Positions 14,992-19,614 of a DNA stretch of 19,614 nt are shown piece by piece; the stretch's first letter is position 1, and the number at the start of each line of letters is the position of its first letter. This DNA is from Opitutia bacterium UBA977 (GTDB lineage Bacteria > Verrucomicrobiota > Verrucomicrobiia > Opitutales > Coraliomargaritaceae), in assembly GCA_002292345.1 (NCBI GenBank), contig DBBT01000069.1, forward strand, positions 1,898 through 21,511, given 5' to 3'. The position numbers and the translations under genes are program-made. A model generated the notes under the pieces. That model was given only the letters and a program-made list of their open reading frames with translations. It had not been told where the DNA came from and did not search any database.

Positions 14992-15042
14992 GAAAAAAGA
15001 GCGGAAGTTAGGTGCTTCAAGAGCTGAAGCAACTCTTTTTTC
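14992..15042 (-). promoter_or_regulatory. Hairpin in the rpmG leader
   Basis: GAAAAAAGAG (14992-15001) and CTCTTTTTTC (15033-15042) are perfect inverted arms. Inside them TGCTTCA and TGAAGCA (15013-15019 and 15025-15031) form a second stem. On the minus strand this structure ends 23 bases before the rpmG ATG and has a T run on its 3' side, so it may be an attenuator or an autoregulatory site. Function is inferred. Confidence 0.4.
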
Positions 15043-15145
15043 ACCTGGATATCAATAAAACCGACCAGACCAGAGCTTGAAATCACTGAATACTTCGATC
15101 AAAAACAAACTTCCACTTTGATTCATCCTCTTAATTTCCAACGAT

Positions 15146-15346
15146 ATGACACAACAAGGATCGGCAGGTAACGTCATTGCCGCACTTTGCAGCTTCTTTA
15201 TTCCGGGACTCGGGCAGCTTGTGCAAGGCCGACTACTCATCGCCATCGTCCAATTCGTTCTAGCCGCGGTTCTTTGGGTCGTCCTGCTCGGCTGGATCAT
15301 CCACCTTTGGTCCATTCTAGATGCTGCTCTATTTAAAGCTAAATAA
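15146..15346 (+). CDS. Small two-helix membrane protein (TM2-like)
   Basis: A 66-residue protein. After a short polar start it has two hydrophobic segments, about residues 7-25 (NVIAALCSFFIPGLGQL) and 30-55 (LLIAIVQFVLAAVLWVVLLG), and a short basic end. The phrase SFFIPGLGQLVQG resembles the first helix of TM2-domain and related small membrane proteins. Function is unknown. It precedes rpiB by 69 bp on the same strand, so co-transcription is possible. Confidence 0.75.
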   Translation: MTQQGSAGNVIAALCSFFIPGLGQLVQGRLLIAIVQFVLAAVLWVVLLGWIIHLWSILDAALFKAK

Positions 15347-15415
15347 AGGGATTCGTATTTCATTAGATTGCGTATTGCCCTCATCGACTCAGCACGCTTT
15401 TACTCTTTGCTTCAA

Positions 15416-15859
15416 ATGAGCAAAACGTCCCTTACAGTTTCCATCGGCACCGACCACGCAGGGTTTCCCCTCAAGGCGCCAATCATTCAATTTCTGCGCG
15501 ACCGTGGCCACCAAGTCATCGATTGTGGCTGCGAATCGACCGAGTCCTGCGATTATCCCGACTTCATCCGCCCTGCGGCAGAGGCGGTGGCAGATGGCAA
15601 AGCCGATTACGGCATCGTGCTCGGCGGAAGCGGCAACGGCGAAGCCATCGTTGCCAATAAGGTCAAAGGCGTGCGCTGTGGCCTCTGCTGGGACGAATGG
15701 TCCGCGCAGATGACTAAAGAGCACAACGATGCCAACTGCATCTCCATCGGCGCCCGACCAGTTTCCGAAGCAATGGCGCTCAAGATTGTCGGCATCTGGC
15801 TCGATGCTGATTTCGAAGGTGGCCGCCACCAACGCCGCGTCGACAAAATCGAAGGCTAA
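15416..15859 (+). CDS. rpiB: Ribose-5-phosphate isomerase B (RpiB/LacAB family)
   Basis: RpiB interconverts ribose 5-phosphate and ribulose 5-phosphate in the pentose phosphate pathway. The 147-residue protein shows GTDHAGFPLK (residues 11-20), YPDF (47-50), GIVLGGSGNGEAIVANKVKG (66-85) and the C-terminal RHQRRVDKIEG. E. coli-type enzymes have a catalytic Cys in a CGTGIG loop; here the loop is GGSGNGE with Glu76 in the catalytic place, as in the M. tuberculosis enzyme. I chose the ATG at 15416 because the frame upstream has no family character. It lies 51 bp ahead of clpP. Confidence 0.93.
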   Translation: MSKTSLTVSIGTDHAGFPLKAPIIQFLRDRGHQVIDCGCESTESCDYPDFIRPAAEAVADGKADYGIVLGGSGNGEAIVANKVKGVRCGLCWDEWSAQMTKEHNDANCISIGARPVSEAMALKIVGIWLDADFEGGRHQRRVDKIEG

Positions 15860-15910
15860 GTCACCTCCCAACTTTTCTTTTTCACATTTAATCGATACCC
15901 AATAATTCTC

Positions 15911-16489
15911 ATGGCAGACAAAAAAACAGACGACACAGGCAAAGGCGCAGGCCCAAAAATCCAGGAAACATTCCTCAAGGAGCGTAAAGTATTCCTTTGG
16001 GGTGAAGTCTCGGATAAATCCGCTCGCGATATCACCGAGAAACTCCTCTATCTCGAAGCAGACGCTCCGGGCAAAGAGATCACTTTTTACGTCAACACTC
16101 CAGGTGGCTCTATCACAGCTGGCATGGCAGTATATGACACCATGAAGCTGATCAGCTCACCGATCAAAGTCATCGTCACAGGTATGGCCGCCAGCATGGG
16201 TTCAATTCTGCTCTGCGGGGCTGACAAGGGCAAGCGCTTCCTCTACCCGCACTCACGCGTATTGATCCACCAACCGCTCATCTCCGGCCAGATGGTCGCT
16301 GTAGCGGTGGATATCCACATCCAAGCGATGGAAATGGAACGCCTACGCGACGAGCTCAACGCGATCCTTGCAGAAAGCTCGGGCCAGAAGCTTGAAAAGA
16401 TCCAGCAAGATACGGACCGCGATTTTTATATGACCGCGAAAGAAGCCATCGCTTACGGCCTAGCCGATGCAATCGTCGAAAAGATCTAA
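15911..16489 (+). CDS. clpP: ATP-dependent Clp protease proteolytic subunit
   Basis: ClpP forms the double-ring peptidase chamber fed by ClpX or ClpA. The 192-residue protein has the catalytic triad in place: Ser95 in GMAASMGSI, His120 in HSRVLIHQP, and Asp171 in QQDTDRDFYM. The oxyanion-loop sequence VNTPGGSITAGMAVYDTM is typical. No clpX or tig is adjacent, unlike the common tig-clpP-clpX arrangement, so this may be one of several clpP paralogues. GMAASMG in place of the usual GQAASMG is a minor change. A strong terminator follows. Confidence 0.95.
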   Translation: MADKKTDDTGKGAGPKIQETFLKERKVFLWGEVSDKSARDITEKLLYLEADAPGKEITFYVNTPGGSITAGMAVYDTMKLISSPIKVIVTGMAASMGSILLCGADKGKRFLYPHSRVLIHQPLISGQMVAVAVDIHIQAMEMERLRDELNAILAESSGQKLEKIQQDTDRDFYMTAKEAIAYGLADAIVEKI

Positions 16490-16514
16490 GCGCTCCCAAG
16501 CCTGTTTACGAAAT

Positions 16515-16542
16515 CCCCACCGTCAACACGGTGGGGTTTTTT
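16515..16542 (+). terminator. Rho-independent terminator of clpP
   Basis: CCCCACCGT and ACGGTGGGG (16515-16523 and 16528-16536) pair around CAAC and are followed by six T. It lies 25 bases after the clpP stop. Confidence 0.95.
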
Positions 16543-16659
16543 ATGGACGCAAATGCCATGAGGACTTGATTCAACGGGTAGGGACGTCCCGCAACGGCAC
16601 AGGTTTTTACCTACAAATCGCTTCTGATTCTTTACACAAATTCCAACATCAGTAGGCAC

Positions 16660-16691
16660 AAAAAAAGGCCGGCCCGAAACGGGACGGCCTT
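16660..16691 (-). terminator. Rho-independent terminator of rplT
   Basis: AAGGCCG (16665-16671) pairs with CGGCCTT (16685-16691) and, after one mismatch, CCCG with CGGG around AAA. On the minus strand seven T follow. It lies 25 bases past the rplT stop. Confidence 0.9.
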
Positions 16692-16716
16692 AAGGAAAGA
16701 CTATTTAAGTCCGAAG

Positions 16717-17085
16717 TTAAGCAGCAGGTGCTGCGTTCGCTTCTTTTGCCTTTTCAACTAAAGTATTGAAAGCGACTTCATCGTGAATCGCTAGCTCGGA
16801 GAGCTGCTTACGGTCCATATCGATCTCAGCAGCCTTGAGGCCACGGATGAAACGACTGTAGTTGATGCCATTTGCACGGCATGCAGCATTGATACGAACG
16901 ATCCAGAGTGAACGGAACTCGGACTTCTTTTTACGGCGGTCGCGGTAAGCGTAAACTTCCGCGCGGTCGACTGCATCTTTCGCATAGCGAAAGAGACGTG
17001 ATTTGTTTCCAAAATAGCCCTTGGCTTTTTTCAGAACTTTCTTGCGGCGTTTTAAGGTTGCCGGACCATTAGTTGCTCTAGGCAT
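16717..17085 (-). CDS. rplT: 50S ribosomal protein L20
   Basis: L20 is an early assembly protein of the large subunit that binds 23S rRNA domain II. The 122-residue protein starts [20 protein letters not shown] and has the expected [20 protein letters not shown] and [20 protein letters not shown] segments, ending in an Ala-rich tail. It is downstream of rpmI with a 92-bp spacer that contains a hairpin. In many bacteria L20 represses its own operon by binding mRNA; a site here is not proven. Confidence 0.97.
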   Translation of the reverse strand: MPRATNGPATLKRRKKVLKKAKGYFGNKSRLFRYAKDAVDRAEVYAYRDRRKKKSEFRSLWIVRINAACRANGINYSRFIRGLKAAEIDMDRKQLSELAIHDEVAFNTLVEKAKEANAAPAA

Positions 17086-17110
17086 GTTTTATATAATCTC
17101 TCGATTTGGT

Positions 17111-17149
17111 CGCTGTCGGGTCGCCCATTTTCATGTTACCCGACTAGCG
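17111..17149 (-). promoter_or_regulatory. Hairpin in the rpmI-rplT spacer
   Basis: GTCGGGT (17115-17121) and ACCCGAC (17138-17144) form a 7-bp stem, extended by CGCT and AGCG past one bulged base to 11 bp. On the minus strand it precedes rplT by about 25 bases. It is a candidate L20 regulatory or processing site. Confidence 0.4.
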
Positions 17150-17177
17150 TGAGTTTTAGTATCAAACGTTCTTCGAT

Positions 17178-17369
17178 TTAAGCGAAAGGCAATCCGCGAA
17201 TGAGGTTAGCACGTTGGCCAGGAGCGACCAGTTTGCTTTGACCTGCACGGCGACGTTGCTTGACACTCTTGTTACGAAGGAGGTGACGGTGCCCTGGCGT
17301 GCGACGCAAGAGTTTACCGGTGCCTGTCTTCTTGAAGCGTTTGGCGATGGATTTACGTGTTTTCTGCAT
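17178..17369 (-). CDS. rpmI: 50S ribosomal protein L35
   Basis: The 63-residue, very basic protein has the L35 pattern: MQKTRKSIAKRFKKTGTGKL, then RRTPGHRHLLRNKS and a basic C-terminal half. The usual family length is about 65. It is the first gene of the pair rpmI-rplT; infC, which normally comes before it, is not in the roughly 1 kb upstream, so the classic infC-rpmI-rplT operon is split here. No Shine-Dalgarno sequence precedes the ATG. Confidence 0.96.
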   Translation of the reverse strand: MQKTRKSIAKRFKKTGTGKLLRRTPGHRHLLRNKSVKQRRRAGQSKLVAPGQRANLIRGLPFA

Positions 17370-17768
17370 GAGAAAGTTGGAAAAGATGGGGAAAACACAG
17401 CTTTTGCAGCGGCTTGTAAAGGGTTAAAGTAAGAAACTTAGAATGAAGCCACACTTGAACTCGGATCCCAACAGGTAATCGACTCAATCCCGCCTTTTTT
17501 TATGGTTGTTCGTTAATTAGTGGGAAAAGGGTAAAGTTGGTAGGGCAACTCGCCCACACTCCTATCGCGGACAATTGCTCAAACAAGCCCTCCTCAGTCG
17601 CAATCAATAATGCCGTGCGCCTATCTGACCGACGTTTTATAACCGACAACCCACTTTCCACTTTCCACCTGCCACTTTTCACGCTCTCATTCACCAGTTA
17701 TTCTTTTCACTATCGACACCGACACTCCAGATTGTAAATCCCCTTCCCTCCAAAGCCGCATCGTCGGC
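17370..17768. other. Divergent spacer between rpmI and the 211-aa gene
   Basis: About 400 bp without a credible gene. It should hold the rpmI promoter (minus strand) and the start of the 211-aa gene's transcript. Visible: a T run at 17494-17500 after CCCGCC, and a C/T-rich tandem repeat at 17652-17680. I could not place promoters with confidence. Confidence 0.5.
17652..17680 (+). repeat. Pyrimidine-rich heptamer repeat
   Basis: CACTTTC, CACTTTC, CACCTGC and CACTTTTC follow each other without gap at 17652-17680. It resembles the C/T-rich tandem repeats before cdsA and rseP. Confidence 0.6.
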
Positions 17769-18404
17769 ATGGTGGAGGGACGCGTGCGCCGCTTAAAAGG
17801 CTATCAAAAGAGCCATCACCTGCCCGACGGCCACCACGCAGCGGCACAAGCATTTGTACGGAAAGTCGGTCACGAGCACGTCAAAGAACTGGTCGATCAA
17901 TTCTATACCGACATCCGTAGTCTGTTCGGCCACAAGCGGCGCGAGTTGCACTACACCTGCGAAGATGGCTTCGGCTGCATCAAAACACCCGACTTCGATT
18001 TACAAGTCCGCATCGACCAGAGCCCCGAAGATCCGAAAAATTATCAACTCACCACCGAGATCGTCGCGCTGCACAATTCCGAGATCGTCGGAGACGAGCG
18101 TTTTCACTCCTGTTTCACGCATCACTGCGAGACCCTGATCGTCGAATTTCCCGGCTCGATCAATATCGACGAAAAAATCGACGCCATCGAAGACATCGAC
18201 GAGATCGCGCAATATCTGACCTATGAGCCAGACGGCAGCGCCTTCGACCTCAGAATCATTCCACTTGACCTCGAAATAAAGGTCACCGAGAGCGAAATGA
18301 GCTTTCAACTGCTCACCTTGCGCAATCTCGACAAACTAATCGAGCACAGCCAACAGGCCTTCGAAATCCTCACCGCAGTAGGACTGGGTGCGTCGCTAAG
18401 TTAG
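17769..18404 (+). CDS. Hypothetical protein, 211 aa, family not recognised
   Basis: The protein has a basic, His-rich start (RVRRLKGYQKSHHLPDGHH) and an acidic body rich in Asp, Glu and Ile, for instance EKIDAIEDIDEIAQYL. No signal peptide, membrane helix or known catalytic motif is visible, so it is likely cytoplasmic. Base composition and codon use look like the neighbours, with many GAC, ATC and GAG codons, which argues for a genuine gene. The frame is also open upstream to about 17706 but offers no ATG; I took the ATG at 17769. No operon partner: a 230-bp spacer separates it from nadA. I cannot suggest a function. Confidence 0.7.
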   Translation: MVEGRVRRLKGYQKSHHLPDGHHAAAQAFVRKVGHEHVKELVDQFYTDIRSLFGHKRRELHYTCEDGFGCIKTPDFDLQVRIDQSPEDPKNYQLTTEIVALHNSEIVGDERFHSCFTHHCETLIVEFPGSINIDEKIDAIEDIDEIAQYLTYEPDGSAFDLRIIPLDLEIKVTESEMSFQLLTLRNLDKLIEHSQQAFEILTAVGLGASLS

Positions 18405-18464
18405 ACCAGAGACTTGAGGACTGAGGTAAGAGACTTAAAAGGTGAGTGCGAATCGCTCCTGTTC

Positions 18465-18521
18465 GTGGCGTCAGAGCTTGCTCAGGCTTTTATCAAGCTG
18501 GCCTGCAGCAGTGCGGACGCC
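18465..18521 (+). repeat. Folded REP-like element upstream of nadA
   Basis: GGCGTC (18467-18472) pairs with GACGCC (18516-18521), and within it GAGC-TT-GCTC forms a small hairpin. The first 26 bases match a stretch of ispG (8484-8509) at 22 positions. It may be an intergenic palindromic repeat or a structured part of the nadA leader. Confidence 0.35.
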
Positions 18522-18634
18522 CCTTGCACTCCTTACTACCACTCTCACAAACACCGCAAGTCGTATCGCCGCAGGCACAGCTTGACTTAATTGCGCCTTC
18601 GCTTGATCTTCATCGGCTTTTTCCAACGAACCGC

Positions 18635-19614
18635 ATGGCAACACCCACTCTTAACTACGAACCGATGGTCTTCAATCCGCGTAACGGCGAAGAAGGTCCT
18701 CTCTCTGCGATCCAACAAGAAGTGCTTGCACTAAAGAAGGAACGCAATGCGGTCATCCTCGCCCACAACTATCAGGTGGATGAGATCCAGCGCGTAGCAG
18801 ACTATGTCGGCGACTCACTCGGACTCGCCTACCGTGCAGCGGAGGCCGATGCCGATTGCATCGTGTTCTGCGGCGTGCACTTTATGGCTGAGACCGCGAA
18901 GATCGTTAACCCGAGCAAAGCAGTGCTCCTCCCGGATATGAATGCCGGCTGTTCACTCGCCGACTCTTGCCCTGCAGAGAAGCTTGCCGCTTATAAAGCA
19001 GCGAATCCAAATGTTTACGTGGTCGCCTACATCAATTGCTCCGCAGCCGTCAAAGCGCTCTGCGACGTGATCTGCACCAGTGGCAACGCCAAGACGATCA
19101 TTGAAAACGTGCCGACTGATCGCGACATCCTGTTCGTGCCGGATCAGAACCTAGGTCAATGGGTCTCCAAGCAAACCGGCCGCGAGATGCAACTCTGGCC
19201 GGGCTCTTGCTATGCGCACGTGCTCTTTACCCAACAAGCAATCGAAGCACTCAGACTCAAATTCCCAGAAGCTCTAGTGGTTGCCCACCCCGAGTGCGTC
19301 GAAACCGTGCGTGATAATGCCGACATCGTTTGCAGCACCGAAAAAATGGTCGGCTTTTGTCAAAACAACGATGCGCAGCAGTTTATCATTATCACCGAGA
19401 CAGGCATGATCCATCGGCTGCAACGTGAAGCGCCCGAAAAGACCTTTATCGCGGGCCCCACAGATACTTGCGCCTGTAACGATTGCCGATTCATGAAGAT
19501 GAATACCATCGTCAAGCTACGCGACTGCCTGCGTGACATGAGCCCACAAATCGAGATGGACGAAGACGTGCGCCAACAAGCCTACGTACCACTCAAGCGT
19601 ATGCTTGATTGGAG
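18635..19614 (+). CDS. nadA: Quinolinate synthase A (3' end cut by window)
   Basis: NadA condenses iminoaspartate with dihydroxyacetone phosphate to quinolinate in NAD synthesis, using a [4Fe-4S] cluster. 326 residues are visible with no stop, close to the family length of about 350. Seen: AVILAHNYQVDEIQRVADYVGDS, VFCGVHFMAETAKI, NAGCSLADSCP, YINCSAAVKALCD, AHPEC, and the cluster-ligand region TCACNDCRFMKMNT. I took the ATG at 18635, 230 bp after the 211-aa gene; no Shine-Dalgarno sequence precedes it. A TTGACT at 18582-18587 with a poor -10 match (GATCTT, 18605-18610) is a possible promoter. nadB and nadC are not in the window. Confidence 0.96.
   Translation, partial: MATPTLNYEPMVFNPRNGEEGPLSAIQQEVLALKKERNAVILAHNYQVDEIQRVADYVGDSLGLAYRAAEADADCIVFCGVHFMAETAKIVNPSKAVLLPDMNAGCSLADSCPAEKLAAYKAANPNVYVVAYINCSAAVKALCDVICTSGNAKTIIENVPTDRDILFVPDQNLGQWVSKQTGREMQLWPGSCYAHVLFTQQAIEALRLKFPEALVVAHPECVETVRDNADIVCSTEKMVGFCQNNDAQQFIIITETGMIHRLQREAPEKTFIAGPTDTCACNDCRFMKMNTIVKLRDCLRDMSPQIEMDEDVRQQAYVPLKRMLDW

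Noticed and set aside
14606..15058. 150-aa plus-strand open frame
   Set aside because: It runs across the rpmG terminator and antisense through the whole of rpmG (L33), which is a clear gene on the other strand.
15389..15871. 160-aa minus-strand open frame opposite rpiB
   Set aside because: Shadow of rpiB; no independent support.
1..19614. tRNA or rRNA genes
   Set aside because: I looked for the T-arm consensus (GGTTCGAATCC-like) with a matching acceptor stem and for rRNA-like stretches on both strands and found none.

Overview
This looks like a contiguous chromosomal segment of a Gram-negative bacterium. The best guess is Verrucomicrobiota, class Opitutia (Coraliomargarita/Puniceicoccales-like). 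The reasons are a three-domain (large-insert) IspG, a GxxExxY-family gene, almost no Shine-Dalgarno motifs, a CdsA signature of the PGIGG type, and outer-membrane genes (a TolB-like protein, a LpxH-like remnant). The taxonomy is inference; no rRNA or tRNA gene is present.

Layout, left to right. 1-897: the C-terminal half of a DEAD-box RNA helicase with a long Gly/Arg-rich tail, followed by a terminator. 1063-1788: a lone cysH (PAPS reductase). 2133-9094: an isoprenoid and envelope cluster on one strand, uppS-cdsA-dxr-rseP-[GxxExxY]-ispG. It joins two MEP-pathway enzymes (Dxr, IspG) to the polyprenyl carrier synthase UppS, the phospholipid enzyme CdsA and the site-2 protease RseP. The GxxExxY gene sits between rseP and ispG and is bracketed by inverted copies of a short repeat, so it looks like an inserted cassette. 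9106-9435: a decayed C-terminal piece of a LpxH-like phosphoesterase on the minus strand. 9548-10732: purT. 10738-10821: a REP-like inverted doublet between convergent purT and menB. 10835-12917: menB and a TolB-like beta-propeller gene, both minus. 13155-14225: Mrp/ApbC P-loop ATPase. 14328-14567: a small charged conserved-looking protein with a strong terminator. 14798-14968: rpmG (L33, 56 aa) on the minus strand, with its own terminator and a hairpin in its leader. 15146-16489: a small membrane protein, rpiB and clpP on plus. 16717-17369: rpmI-rplT on minus, without infC. 17769-18404: an unrecognised 211-aa protein. 18635-end: nadA, truncated by the window edge.

Most genes are housekeeping. 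The accessory signals are in the spacers: the GxxExxY cassette and its flanking repeats, the REP-like doublet, several pyrimidine-rich tandem repeats just upstream of genes, and hairpins in the leaders of cysH, mrp, rpmG and rplT. No CRISPR array, prophage or complete transposon was seen. No clearly new multi-gene system is evident; the GxxExxY cassette is the strongest candidate for follow-up.
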